36,041 nucleotides of DNA from Verrucomicrobiales bacterium (GCA_024636835.1 JAGXGH010000007.1:1-36041); one strand, 5' to 3'. Shown: positions 23,724 to 32,628, counted from the first letter of the stretch. Notes: generated by a model not told the origin, from the letters alone. A program made the numbers and translations.

Positions 23724-25649
23724 CTAAAACACCAAGTCATACGTCCGGCCACTAATGTTGTCGTAGTAGTTGATGAACGCTTTGTTCACCACGGCATTGC
23801 CGCCAGGAGTCGGGTAGTTGCCGGTGAAATACCAGTCACCACACTTGGTTTCGAGACACTCGTGGAGGCGCTCCACGGTCTGGTAGAGCACTTGCACTTC
23901 ACCCTTCCATCCGGTGCCTTCCGGGTAAACCATAAGACTGATTTCGGCAGAAATTTCGTCGTCGGTAAACGGCGCATAGATCCCTTTGACCTGGTTGATC
24001 ATCTCGCTAACCGGTTTCTTCAACTCAGCAACGCAAGCCTTGTAAACATCGTCGATAATGCGTTCACGCCCACTGCGCTTGAGCAAGCGGACCGCTGCCT
24101 TAAACGCGATAAACTTGCCAAGTTCGGACATATCGATGCCGTAACAATCCGGATAACGAATCTGTGGCGCAGTCGATGCCACAACGATCTTTTTCGGTTG
24201 TGTGCGGGCGAGGATTTTTAGGATCGACTGCTGCAAGGTCGTGCCGCGAACGATGGAGTCATCGAGCGCGACAAGATTATCCTCCGGCCCGACTACTCCA
24301 TAACTAATGTCGTAAACGTGGGAGACCAACTGATTACGCCCCGACTCCTGCGAGATGAACGTGCGCATCTTAATATCTTTGTGCGCAATTTTCTCACCGC
24401 GTGGCCAGTTGGACATGATCAACTCGTCGATCTTATCCTCTGTCATCGTGCCTGATCGCACCGCTTCGCGCACCGCTTCGGCCACCTCGTTACGGCGATA
24501 CTTTCGCATGCCGTCCATCAACCCTTGGTAACCAATCTCGGCGGTGTTCGGAATAAAGGAAATCACCGAATTACCGACCTCATTATTCACCGCCTCAACG
24601 ATCTGCGGGACCAATGCGGCACCCATCGCTTTGCGCTCGCGGTAGATCGCAGGATCGTTGCCACGTGAGAAATAAATACGCTCGAACGAGCAATGCTTAC
24701 GCTCTAATGGCTCGGTGTAGAAATCACTCGAAACCTGCCCATCCCTGCTAATCGTCATCACCTGCGCGGGCTCGACTTCGTGCACTTGCTCTTGATCTGC
24801 ATCAAACACCGTCATCAATGGCGCGCGCTCGGAAGCAAAGGCAATCAACTCGTCGTTCTGGAAGTAATGACACGGACGGATACCGTGAGGGTCGCGCATC
24901 ACAAAGGCATCGCCATTGCCCACTGCGCCAACAATGGAAAATCCACCGTCCCACCCATCGGCCGAAGTGCGGATCAGTTGCGGAATATCAAGAGCGGTAA
25001 GAATGTGCTGCTGGATATCCTGACCACTCATCCCCTGGTCGCGCAGCTTGTGATAAAGCTCGGTATGCTGTTCATCGAGGTGGAAGCCAATCTCTTCAAG
25101 AACCGTCTGCGTATCCGTTCCAAAAACCGGATGCTGACCGCGATCGATGAGCCGCTGGTTGAGCATCCCTGCATTCGTCATGTTGAAATTCCCCAACACC
25201 ATCAAGGTGCGGGTCAACCAGTTGGTGCGGCGAAGATACGGATGGCATGATCCCTGGCTAAACACTCCAGAGGTCCCGTAACGAAGATGCCCCATCAACA
25301 ACTCACCACCAAAGTCGAACTTCTCCTTCACGCTCGCGCCATCGTCGGGATCAATAATCCCTTTGCGACACATCTTGGCGAAGTCCTTCGATTGTTCGGT
25401 GAATACTTTCGACAGGCCATTGGCCTTGGAATTCCGCTCACGGAAAATATACGGCTGACCCAAGGGCATGTTGAGCTTCACCGAACCGATACCAATGCCG
25501 TCCTGCCCACGGTTATGCTGTTTCTCCATCAAGAGGAACAACTTCTGAAACCCGTATATCGCGGTTCCGTATTTTTGACGGAAATGGGACAGCGGCTTAA
25601 GAAGGCGAATGAATGCCAGTCCGCATTCGTGTTTAAGGTCGTCGCTCAT
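23724..25649 (-). CDS. purF: amidophosphoribosyltransferase (long form)
   Basis: The 641-residue enzyme catalyses the first committed step of purine synthesis, PRPP plus glutamine to phosphoribosylamine. It is the long, Bacteroidetes-like form (standard PurF is about 470-510). The glutaminase N-terminus HECGLAFIRLLKPL places the nucleophile at Cys9, exposed after removal of a short propeptide. MEKQHNRGQDG, GHLRYGTSG and NFNMTNAGML continue the glutaminase domain. The PRPP-binding loop ALDDSIVRGTTLQQS (Asp463-Asp464) marks the transferase domain. It is flanked on both sides by inverted heptamer tracts and followed upstream in the same direction by purM, 214 bp away. Confidence 0.95.
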   Translation of the reverse strand: MSDDLKHECGLAFIRLLKPLSHFRQKYGTAIYGFQKLFLLMEKQHNRGQDGIGIGSVKLNMPLGQPYIFRERNSKANGLSKVFTEQSKDFAKMCRKGIIDPDDGASVKEKFDFGGELLMGHLRYGTSGVFSQGSCHPYLRRTNWLTRTLMVLGNFNMTNAGMLNQRLIDRGQHPVFGTDTQTVLEEIGFHLDEQHTELYHKLRDQGMSGQDIQQHILTALDIPQLIRTSADGWDGGFSIVGAVGNGDAFVMRDPHGIRPCHYFQNDELIAFASERAPLMTVFDADQEQVHEVEPAQVMTISRDGQVSSDFYTEPLERKHCSFERIYFSRGNDPAIYRERKAMGAALVPQIVEAVNNEVGNSVISFIPNTAEIGYQGLMDGMRKYRRNEVAEAVREAVRSGTMTEDKIDELIMSNWPRGEKIAHKDIKMRTFISQESGRNQLVSHVYDISYGVVGPEDNLVALDDSIVRGTTLQQSILKILARTQPKKIVVASTAPQIRYPDCYGIDMSELGKFIAFKAAVRLLKRSGRERIIDDVYKACVAELKKPVSEMINQVKGIYAPFTDDEISAEISLMVYPEGTGWKGEVQVLYQTVERLHECLETKCGDWYFTGNYPTPGGNAVVNKAFINYYDNISGRTYDLVF

Positions 25650-25744
25650 GGGTGGGTGGGCAGCTCGGGGAAAACTAGCTAGCGGGTGTGGTCTTTTGCT
25701 GTCGAATCAAATGAGGATCTCGCTGAAACTTCGGTGCGCTGCCG

Positions 25745-25765
25745 TCAATGGTCAATAGCCAATGG
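25745..25765. repeat. degenerate heptamer tract TCAATGG/TCAATAG/CCAATGG
   Basis: Three tandem heptamers that are, on the other strand, variants of CCATTGA, the unit found at the other end of purF. They lie about 95 bp upstream of the purF start. Confidence 0.7.
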
Positions 25766-25831
25766 CCAAAAGTGTTACTTTTCCGACACGCCCAGAATAC
25801 ACAGGCATCTCGCCCCTCAAGCCGTCATTTA

Positions 25832-25866
25832 AAAACTGAAAACTGAAAACTGAAAACTGAAAACTA
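25832..25866. repeat. heptamer tandem repeat AAAACTG x4
   Basis: Four perfect copies of AAAACTG (25832-25859) run straight into AAAACTAG, whose CTA is the complement of the purM stop codon. The fifth, altered unit therefore supplies the stop. Confidence 0.85.
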
Positions 25867-26853
25867 GCAAACTTTCACACTAACGCCCTTGGTGTCAGTG
25901 ATTTTTCCAATCACCACACCACCAGGCCCAGCCGCGCAGGCTTTTTCGACATCAGCTTCCGGAACGATCACCGTCCACCCGATGCCCATGTTAAAGGTAT
26001 TGAACCGATCATCCTCATCGGCATAAGCGAGAACTTTCTGCACTGGAGCATTCTCCCAGTAGGGAATTTCCAGCTCAGCACCGAGCTCACCGAGGAAACG
26101 CTCGTGATTCTCAATCAACCCACCACCAGTAATATGAGCCATCGCGTGCGGCTTGACACCTGCTTCACGAAGCCCTTCGACCACGTCGTGATAAAGTCGC
26201 GTCGGAGCCAGCAAGGACCGCACTTCTTCTTCGGAAAACTCATCACCATGCGCATCGAGCACACGACGCACGAGTGACCATCCATTCGCGTGGAACCCAT
26301 CAGAAGCATAACCGACCACCACATCGCCCGCAGCCACTTCCGTTGCATCGATTAAATCGGGCTTCTCACACGCGCCGATACAAAACCCCGCCAGCTCAAT
26401 CATTCCATCCGGCACGATCCCCGGCATCTCTGCCGTTTCACCGCCTGCCAGGATACAATTACAGTCGGCCAAATACTCGGCCATCCCCGCGATCAAACGT
26501 TGGATCTTCGTCTTATCGATCTTGCCCACACCCACGTAATCGAGGAACAACAAAGCATCGCCACCCGTGGTGAGAATATCATTCACACTCATCGCAACAA
26601 GGTCTTTACCTGCCTCTTCGAGCGCGTCGTATTTCAGCTCGACGTCGAGCTTCGTTCCGACTCCATCGCAACCCGTAACGATCACCGGCTCCTTGTAGTC
26701 CGAAAGATCATAGGATGCCGCGAAAAGCCCGAATGCACCGAACAACTTCCGCTTCGATTCCGTGCGAGCACGCAGCTCGTTAATATCACCAACCAGTGCA
26801 GCCGCCTCGTGGATATCCACGCCGGCTTGTTTGTAAGTCATTTTATCGGACAT
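25864..26853 (-). CDS. purM: phosphoribosylformylglycinamidine cyclo-ligase (AIR synthetase)
   Basis: The 329-residue protein is an AIRS/PurM enzyme that closes the imidazole ring with ATP, acting after PurL in the pathway. Signatures are MTYKQAGVDIHEA at the start, TGCDGVGTKLDVE (the PurM version of the phosphate loop), AMSVNDILTTGGDALLFLDY, LAGGETAEMPG and AHITGGGLIEN. It matches the family in length. It lies upstream of purF on the same strand, with repeat tracts in the 214-bp gap, so co-transcription is possible but not assured. Confidence 0.96.
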   Translation of the reverse strand: MSDKMTYKQAGVDIHEAAALVGDINELRARTESKRKLFGAFGLFAASYDLSDYKEPVIVTGCDGVGTKLDVELKYDALEEAGKDLVAMSVNDILTTGGDALLFLDYVGVGKIDKTKIQRLIAGMAEYLADCNCILAGGETAEMPGIVPDGMIELAGFCIGACEKPDLIDATEVAAGDVVVGYASDGFHANGWSLVRRVLDAHGDEFSEEEVRSLLAPTRLYHDVVEGLREAGVKPHAMAHITGGGLIENHERFLGELGAELEIPYWENAPVQKVLAYADEDDRFNTFNMGIGWTVIVPEADVEKACAAGPGGVVIGKITDTKGVSVKVC

Positions 26854-26877
26854 ATAGGAGCAGCGTTATGGATTAGA

Positions 26878-27084
26878 TCAATCAATTATTCGTTGGGAAA
26901 ACGAGCGCATGGCACACTCAATTACTGTTTGCTGATAGTCCAACGGTTTCCCCCGGAAGTCAAAACCGGGGTTATAAGAAATCCACATATCCTCACAAAC
27001 AATTGGCCTTCCTCTGCTGGATAACTGACGCATTCCCCCTGTTTTCTCAATTGCCCGCGCCCACTGAGCTCCGCGCAGAAGCAC
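26878..27084 (-). CDS. short ORF of doubtful reality in purM-antitoxin gap
   Basis: A 68-codon frame (MLLRGAQWARAIEKTGGM... ending AMRSFSQRIID) with protein-like composition. It is in the same frame as the VapC stub upstream but separated from it by two TAG codons, and does not resemble a PIN-domain C-terminus. It might be a remnant of a decayed toxin or of an inserted gene. I know no family for it. Confidence 0.2.
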   Translation of the reverse strand: MLLRGAQWARAIEKTGGMRQLSSRGRPIVCEDMWISYNPGFDFRGKPLDYQQTVIECAMRSFSQRIID

Positions 27085-27099
27085 TGATGACTAGACGCT

Positions 27100-27189
27100 C
27101 TAACCCCCTCGGATGTGGCTTACAATATCCCGCTGAGGTGAAAGCCGACAAGATGCAATATTCACCGACCTATCAAGAATCAATCCCAT
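27100..27189 (-). pseudogene. truncated VapC/PIN-domain toxin
   Basis: The ATG at 27189 overlaps the end of the antitoxin gene by 10 bp, as in vapBC pairs. It reads MGLILDRSVNIAS, closely like the PIN N-terminus MGLILDTSVLIA with the first catalytic Asp (Asp6), followed by RLSPQRDIVSHIRG, then TAG after 29 codons. PIN toxins are about 130-140 residues, so the later acidic catalytic residues are lost. The toxin is therefore very probably dead. Confidence 0.65.
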
Positions 27190-27455
27190 GGTGATTTAGG
27201 CAGCGTCAGTTCCTTCCTAGCGTCCTCGACATCAGTCGCAAAGCTCTCTGCATCCTTCGATTCGAGATGCGGCATCGCACTCCAACGAACCAACCAGTCC
27301 CGCCCCGTGACGCTTGCGCCACCAACCGGCACCATCATCGCCACAGGCTCGCCCGACCGCATAAATACCGTCGATTCGCCCCGATAATACGTTCGGTTCA
27401 CCATGTCGGCAAAATGCCGCGACGCCTCAGTAACCGTGATATTCCTCTCTGACAT
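27180..27455 (-). CDS. Phd/YefM-family antitoxin
   Basis: I start at the ATG at 27455 (MSERNITVTEASRHFADM), because the Phd/YefM fold begins there; an upstream start would add 35 unrelated residues and run through the ATAATCTG repeat. The 91-residue protein has the usual N-terminal DNA-binding part (NITVTEASRHFADMVNR, FMRSGEPVAMMVPV) and an acidic, flexible C-terminus (ESFATDVEDARKEL) that would clasp a toxin. The cognate toxin, a PIN protein, survives only as a stub overlapping its 3' end. Phd also neutralises the Fic-fold toxin Doc, so a role for the divergent fic gene 170 bp away deserves thought. Confidence 0.8.
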   Translation of the reverse strand: MSERNITVTEASRHFADMVNRTYYRGESTVFMRSGEPVAMMVPVGGASVTGRDWLVRWSAMPHLESKDAESFATDVEDARKELTLPKSPWD

Positions 27456-27466
27456 GAACAAATCAT

Positions 27467-27490
27467 ATAATCTGATAATCTGATAATCTG
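27467..27490. repeat. octamer tandem repeat ATAATCTG x3
   Basis: Three perfect copies of ATAATCTG begin 12 bp upstream of the antitoxin start codon, within its likely promoter or 5' leader. Such a tract could bind the antitoxin or vary in copy number. Confidence 0.85.
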
Positions 27491-27590
27491 ATTGTCGAGG
27501 GAATTCTCTGTGCCAGAGATTTTTCGCTTTATCTCGATCCGCCTTGAGAGACGGTGTCACTAAGCCTCACTGCCTCACACCTTCCCTCGA

Positions 27591-27620
27591 CCATGATAGT
27601 ATCGTATGATACTATCATGG
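27591..27620. promoter_or_regulatory. perfect 13-bp-arm palindrome, probable operator of fic
   Basis: CCATGATAGTATC and GATACTATCATGG are exact inverted copies separated by GTAT. The palindrome ends six bases before the Fic start codon, so a bound dimer, or the RNA hairpin it would form, would block transcription or translation of fic. The inner GTATC-GTAT-GATAC gives further symmetry. Confidence 0.7.
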
Positions 27621-27626
27621 TAACAG

Positions 27627-28586
27627 ATGCAGCCTCCCTTTTCAATCAGCACAGTCATTCTCGACGAGATTAGTCAAATCGAGCGGCTTATCGGGCGCAT
27701 CGAGGGCTTCACCAAGTCAAAACCTCAGCCTCAGCTGCGTAAATCCAATCAAGTCCGCACCATTCACGGCAGCCTTGCCATTGAAGGCAACACATTGGGC
27801 ATCGAGCAAGTCACTGCCGTAATCGAAGGGAAAAGAATCATTGGGAAAACCACTGAAATCCGGGAAGTCCTTAACGCGGTCGAGGCATACACCCAGCTCC
27901 AGAATTTCAATCCCCATTCCTCCAAAGACCTCCTCAAAGCTCATGCTACGATGATGGCGGATCTCATTTCGACAGCAGGAAAATGGCGACAAAATAACGT
28001 TGGAATCATCCATGGAACAGAACTCGCACATCTCGCTCCCGGCGCGTCGATGGTTCCCCATTTAATGAATGACCTGATCGGCTTTCTCAAGAAATCAAAA
28101 ATCCACCCACTCATCAGCGGCTGTGTATTTCATTACGAATTGGAATTCATACACCCCTTCGAGGACGGCAATGGCAGGATGGGGCGTTTTTGGCATAGCT
28201 TGTTGCTTTACCACTACCACCCCATCTTCGAATTTATTCCCGTCGAGTCTTTGATCAAAGAACACCAAAAGAACTACTACCGTGCGCTCGCCACCTCCGA
28301 CAAAGCCGGGAACGCCACCACCTTCATCGAGTTCTCCCTCTCGATGATCCGCGAAGCGCTTCAAGAATTTGGTCAAGACCTACGCCCCGAACCCCAATCA
28401 GCCGAAACCCGTCTCGCGCTCGCCCGCGAAAAGTTTCAAACCGAAGACTTCGTCCGCAAGGACTACCTCGCCCTCTTTAAAACCATCTCCACCGCCACCG
28501 CCAGCCGCGACCTAAAGTCCGGCGTTGAGTCCAACACTCTTAGCAAACGAGGAGAGAAGGCGCTGACTGTTTACCGGTTTAATTAG
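27627..28586 (+). CDS. Fic-domain protein (class II, N-terminal inhibitory helix)
   Basis: The 319-residue protein has the complete Fic catalytic motif HPFEDGNGRMGR (176-187) with catalytic His176. It also has an N-terminal inhibitory motif SLAIEGN (Ser49-Glu53-Gly54), which marks a class II, self-inhibited enzyme. A winged-helix-like C-terminal segment (about 255-319) is usual in such proteins. Fic enzymes transfer AMP, or sometimes other nucleotide parts, to protein hydroxyls. It stands directly behind a perfect palindrome and is divergent from the Phd-like antitoxin gene. The target is unknown. Confidence 0.93.
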   Translation: MQPPFSISTVILDEISQIERLIGRIEGFTKSKPQPQLRKSNQVRTIHGSLAIEGNTLGIEQVTAVIEGKRIIGKTTEIREVLNAVEAYTQLQNFNPHSSKDLLKAHATMMADLISTAGKWRQNNVGIIHGTELAHLAPGASMVPHLMNDLIGFLKKSKIHPLISGCVFHYELEFIHPFEDGNGRMGRFWHSLLLYHYHPIFEFIPVESLIKEHQKNYYRALATSDKAGNATTFIEFSLSMIREALQEFGQDLRPEPQSAETRLALAREKFQTEDFVRKDYLALFKTISTATASRDLKSGVESNTLSKRGEKALTVYRFN

Positions 28587-28785
28587 AGTGCCCGAGACAC
28601 TGTATAACAACTCACCAATCGAGTGATCAGCTAGCAAGTGATAGAGATCGACATAGCTGTTTAATATTAATCGATTCATGGCGGCCCAATCTTTGATCTC
28701 ATTCCGCTGACCCGACAGTTGAATTTCCCTCCAATTCAGCGAGACTTGCCTCAATCCACGCTTCTCATCAGCCACCGCTCTTCTC

Positions 28786-31700
28786 ATGCACCGCGTTTTC
28801 ATCGAAAAACAAACCGAATTCAACTCCGAGGCCAAGGAACTTTCCCACGTTCTTCGCGAGAATCTCAACATCTCGGGCCTCACAGGCGTGCGTGTTATCC
28901 AACGCTATGATGTCGACGGCCTCGACGATGCCGACTTCGCCCGTGCAACGCAGATCATCCTTTCCGAACCTCAAATCGCGACGGTTTTCGATGAACTTCA
29001 ACTCACCGACAGTGAAACCGCCTTCGCCGTGGAATACCTTCCCGGACAGTTCGACCAGCGTGCCGACTCCGCAGCCCAGTGCGTGCAAATTCTCGCCTCG
29101 AAAAAACCACTCGTCGCTTCGGCAAAAATCATCGTCCTTAAGGGCGACATCTCCAGCGACGAAATCGCTAAGATCAAAACTCACTGCATCAACACCGTCG
29201 ACTCCCGCGAGGCTTCGATGGACGTCCCTGCCACCTTGGAACAACAAGTCGAAGTCCCGGCCGACGTCGCCATTCTCGATGGCATGACCAGCGAATCCGA
29301 CGACGCCCTCGAAGCGCGCCGCGCGGGTCTCGGCCTCGCGATGAGCGCAGAGGATTTCCGCTTCACCCGCGATTACTTCCGCGACGAAGAATCCCGCGAC
29401 CCGAGCATCACAGAGATCAAGATGCTCGATACCTATTGGTCCGATCATTGCCGCCACACCACCTTTGCTACCAAGTTCAACGAAGTGGTTTTCAACGACG
29501 GCACCGACGTCATTAAAAACGCCTACGTCCGCTACCAGGAAACCCGAGAAGGTGTTTATGGCGACAAAATCTCCACCCGCCCCGAGACGCTGATGGACAT
29601 CGCGCTCATCGGCATGAAGGAGCTGCGCAAAACCGGCGAGCTCGACAACGTCGAAATATCCGAAGAAATCAACGCCGCATCCATCGAGATCGATGTCGAC
29701 ATCACCCCGTGGCATGACCGTTCTGGAGACGCCCAGTCCGGTCATGCCCGCAACCCCGGCGAAGCCGCTGATCCTAATCTCCAGCCCACCACAGAAAGGT
29801 GGCTCTTAATGTTCAAGAACGAGACCCACAACCACCCGACCGAAATCGAACCCTTCGGCGGCGCGGCAACCTGTCTCGGTGGTTGTATTCGCGACCCACT
29901 TTCCGGGCGCTCCTACGTATTCCAAGCCATGCGCGTCACCGGCGCTGCTGATCCAAACACACCCTACGACCAAACGCTTGAGGGCAAGCTTCCCCAGCGT
30001 GTCATCTGCCAGGGAGCTGCCGACGGCTACTCGTCCTACGGCAACCAGATCGGTCTCGCTACTGGTCAAGTCTCCGAAGTCTACCACCCGAACTACGTCG
30101 CCAAGCGCATGGAAATCGGTGCCGTGGTCGCCGCCGCGCCGAAAGCAAATGTCTTCCGCGGCACCCCTGCCACCGGCGATGTGATTCTTCTCATCGGAGG
30201 ACAAACCGGCCGCGATGGCGTCGGCGGTGCCACTGGATCATCCAAGGAACACACCGACACCGCCTTGGACAACTCCGCCGAGGTCCAGAAAGGCAACGCT
30301 CCCACCGAGCGCAAGGTCCAACGCCTTTTCCGCAACCCGGAACTCGCCCGTAAAATCAAAGTCTGCAACGACTTCGGTGCTGGCGGCGTGTCTGTCGCCA
30401 TCGGTGAGATCGCGCCGTCGCTCGACATCACCCTCGACAACGTGCCGAAAAAATACGACGGCCTCGACGGCACCGAACTCGCCATTTCCGAATCCCAGGA
30501 GCGCATGGCCGTCTGCGTCGATCCCTCCGAGATCGACTACTTCAAGGCAGAGTGCGACAAAGAAAACCTCGAGTGCACTCACGTCGCCAACGTCACCGAC
30601 ACCGGTCGACTCGTCATCAACTGGCGCGGCAAAAAGATCGTCGATTTCTCCCGTGCCTTCCTCGACACCAACGGCGTCACCCAATCCGCCGACATCGAAG
30701 TCACCGCACCAACCGGCGAAAGCCCGCTCAACCAGCCCGTAGAAGTGGCTTCCAGCCGCTTAGCTTCTAGCGGCATCGAAGCCGCCTTCATCACCGCCCT
30801 CAGCGACCTCAACTCCTGCGGGCAAAAAGGACTCGGCGAGCAATTTGACTCCTCCGTCGGCGCTGGCACCGTGCTCCAACCCTTCGGCGGCAAGCACCAG
30901 CTTACCCCCGTCGATGCCATGGTCGCGAAGATCCCACTCGAGCACGGCAACACCAACACCACCTCGCACATGGCTTGGGGATTCAACCCAAACATCGCCA
31001 GCTGGTCGCCCTATCACGGCGCTCTCTACGCCGTCACCGAGTCCGTTTGCAAAGTGGTCTCCTCCGGTGCACACATCGACGACATCCGCCTTACCCTGCA
31101 AGAGTATTTCGAAAAACTCGGCAACGACCCATCGCGCTGGGGCAAACCCTTTGCCGCATTGCTCGGCGCATTCACCGCGCAGAACGAACTGCGACTCGGA
31201 GCCATCGGCGGCAAAGATTCGATGTCCGGCACGTTCAAGGACATCGACGTTCCACCCACGCTCGTCTCCTTCGCCGTCGCCCCGGGCAAAGCCACACTCG
31301 CCGTCTCGCCGGAGTTCAAACAAGCGGATTCCGAACTCCATCTCATCACAGTCCCGCGCGATGCCGATGGCATCCCCGACTTCGACACACTCAAACTACA
31401 AGCGTCACTCCTTTACGCGGCCAATGCCGACGGCAAAATCAACGCCATCCATTCCTTGGCTGAAGGCGGCATCGCCGTTGGCATCTCCAAAATGGCATTC
31501 GGCAACCACCTCGGAGCTGAGCTCACGCTCGACGCCGATCAGCTCTTCCAAGAGCGCTACTTCAACTGGATCGTCGAAGTAAAACCCGGCGAATCCCTCC
31601 CCACCGAACTCGACGCAAAACGCATCGGCACCACCACCACCGAACCAGCGATCAAAGTCGCCGGAGAATCCATCGCACTCGACACCCTCCTCGCCGCCTG

Positions 31701-32628
31701 GACGTCGACGCTCGAAGCCACCTACCCATCACAGACCGAGGTAGCCCACACCGAACTCGAAACCTTCTCCTACACCGGCGAACCCGCACCTCGTCATTCA
31801 ACATTCAACATTCAACATTCAAAATCCTCACGACCAAAGGTCGTCATCCCCGTCTTCCCCGGCACAAACAGCGAATACGATTCCGCCAAAGCCTTCAACC
31901 AAGCCGGCGGCGAGGCTTCGCAGTGTGTCTTCCGTAACCTGACCTCCGAGCACGTCGAACAATCGCTCGCCGCACTGGCCAAGCAGATTCGCGAATCACA
32001 AATCCTGATGATCCCTGGTGGATTCTCCGCAGGTGATGAGCCCGACGGCTCCGGCAAATTCATCGCCACCGTCCTGCGCAGCCCGGAGGTTTCCGACGCC
32101 ATCATGGACCTGTTAAAAAATCGCGACGGACTCGTTCTCGGTATCTCCAACGGCTTCCAAGCACTGATCAAAACCGGTCTCGTCCCCTACGGCGAAATCC
32201 GCGACCCACAAGCCGGAGCACCAACGCTCACCTTCAACGACATCGGACGACACATCGCCTGTTACGCCACCACCCGCATCGCATCGAACAGCTCACCGTG
32301 GCTCGCTGGCACGGAAGTCGGCGATCTCCACAGCATCCCATTCTCCCACGGCGAAGGAAAGTTCTACGCCTCCGAGTCGCAGGTAAAAGAACTCGCCGCC
32401 ACCGGCCAGATCGCTACCCAATACACCGACCTCGCCGGCAACCCATCAATGGCCATCGAGCATAACCCGAACGGCTCCGTGTTCGCCATCGAAGGCGTCA
32501 CCAGCCCATGCGGACGAGTCCTCGGCAAAATGGGCCACACCGAACGCCGCGGAGAAAACGTCGCCAAGAACATCCCCGGCAACAAACACCAGCCTCTATT
32601 CAAGGCGGGTATCAATTACTTCCTCTAA
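28786..32628 (+). CDS. purL: phosphoribosylformylglycinamidine synthase, single-chain; glutaminase Cys replaced by Ser
   Basis: The 1280-residue protein joins PurS-like, two PurM-like synthetase halves and a C-terminal class I glutaminase. Signatures are TYWSDHCRHTTF, FKNETHNHPTEIEPFGGAATC (split here), and GAGTVLQPFGGKHQLTP. In the glutaminase the nucleophile elbow, normally GICNGFQ, reads GISNGFQ, so Ser1121 stands for Cys; His1188 and Glu1190 (HGEG) remain. A linker near residue 1005 (PAPRHSTFNIQHSK) is encoded by a CATTCAA x4 repeat. Either the enzyme uses free ammonia, or Ser works here, or glutaminase activity is lost. It makes FGAM, the substrate of PurM. The start ATG at 28786 fits homologues. 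Confidence 0.95.
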   Translation: MHRVFIEKQTEFNSEAKELSHVLRENLNISGLTGVRVIQRYDVDGLDDADFARATQIILSEPQIATVFDELQLTDSETAFAVEYLPGQFDQRADSAAQCVQILASKKPLVASAKIIVLKGDISSDEIAKIKTHCINTVDSREASMDVPATLEQQVEVPADVAILDGMTSESDDALEARRAGLGLAMSAEDFRFTRDYFRDEESRDPSITEIKMLDTYWSDHCRHTTFATKFNEVVFNDGTDVIKNAYVRYQETREGVYGDKISTRPETLMDIALIGMKELRKTGELDNVEISEEINAASIEIDVDITPWHDRSGDAQSGHARNPGEAADPNLQPTTERWLLMFKNETHNHPTEIEPFGGAATCLGGCIRDPLSGRSYVFQAMRVTGAADPNTPYDQTLEGKLPQRVICQGAADGYSSYGNQIGLATGQVSEVYHPNYVAKRMEIGAVVAAAPKANVFRGTPATGDVILLIGGQTGRDGVGGATGSSKEHTDTALDNSAEVQKGNAPTERKVQRLFRNPELARKIKVCNDFGAGGVSVAIGEIAPSLDITLDNVPKKYDGLDGTELAISESQERMAVCVDPSEIDYFKAECDKENLECTHVANVTDTGRLVINWRGKKIVDFSRAFLDTNGVTQSADIEVTAPTGESPLNQPVEVASSRLASSGIEAAFITALSDLNSCGQKGLGEQFDSSVGAGTVLQPFGGKHQLTPVDAMVAKIPLEHGNTNTTSHMAWGFNPNIASWSPYHGALYAVTESVCKVVSSGAHIDDIRLTLQEYFEKLGNDPSRWGKPFAALLGAFTAQNELRLGAIGGKDSMSGTFKDIDVPPTLVSFAVAPGKATLAVSPEFKQADSELHLITVPRDADGIPDFDTLKLQASLLYAANADGKINAIHSLAEGGIAVGISKMAFGNHLGAELTLDADQLFQERYFNWIVEVKPGESLPTELDAKRIGTTTTEPAIKVAGESIALDTLLAAWTSTLEATYPSQTEVAHTELETFSYTGEPAPRHSTFNIQHSKSSRPKVVIPVFPGTNSEYDSAKAFNQAGGEASQCVFRNLTSEHVEQSLAALAKQIRESQILMIPGGFSAGDEPDGSGKFIATVLRSPEVSDAIMDLLKNRDGLVLGISNGFQALIKTGLVPYGEIRDPQAGAPTLTFNDIGRHIACYATTRIASNSSPWLAGTEVGDLHSIPFSHGEGKFYASESQVKELAATGQIATQYTDLAGNPSMAIEHNPNGSVFAIEGVTSPCGRVLGKMGHTERRGENVAKNIPGNKHQPLFKAGINYFL
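30755..30774. repeat. small palindrome inside purL linker
   Basis: GCCGCT and AGCGGC form a perfect 6-bp stem with an 8-base loop within purL, encoding part of the variable linker VEVASSRLASSGIE. The 13 bases GGCTTCCAGCCGC just before and within it recur in the non-coding hairpin at 35460-35476. Confidence 0.45.
31795..31822. repeat. heptamer tandem repeat CATTCAA x4 inside purL
   Basis: Four perfect copies of CATTCAA lie in the reading frame and encode HSTFNIQHS, in the linker between the synthetase and glutaminase domains. Since 7 is not a multiple of 3, gain or loss of a single unit would shift the frame. Confidence 0.9.

Noticed and set aside
28512..28883. 123-codon minus-strand frame spanning the fic-purL gap
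   Set aside because: Runs antisense over the ends of two certain genes; only about 65 codons are intergenic and match no family.
29806..31341. Several long minus-strand and frame-shifted frames inside purL
   Set aside because: High GC and strong third-position bias create long open shadow frames; the sense frame has all PurL motifs.
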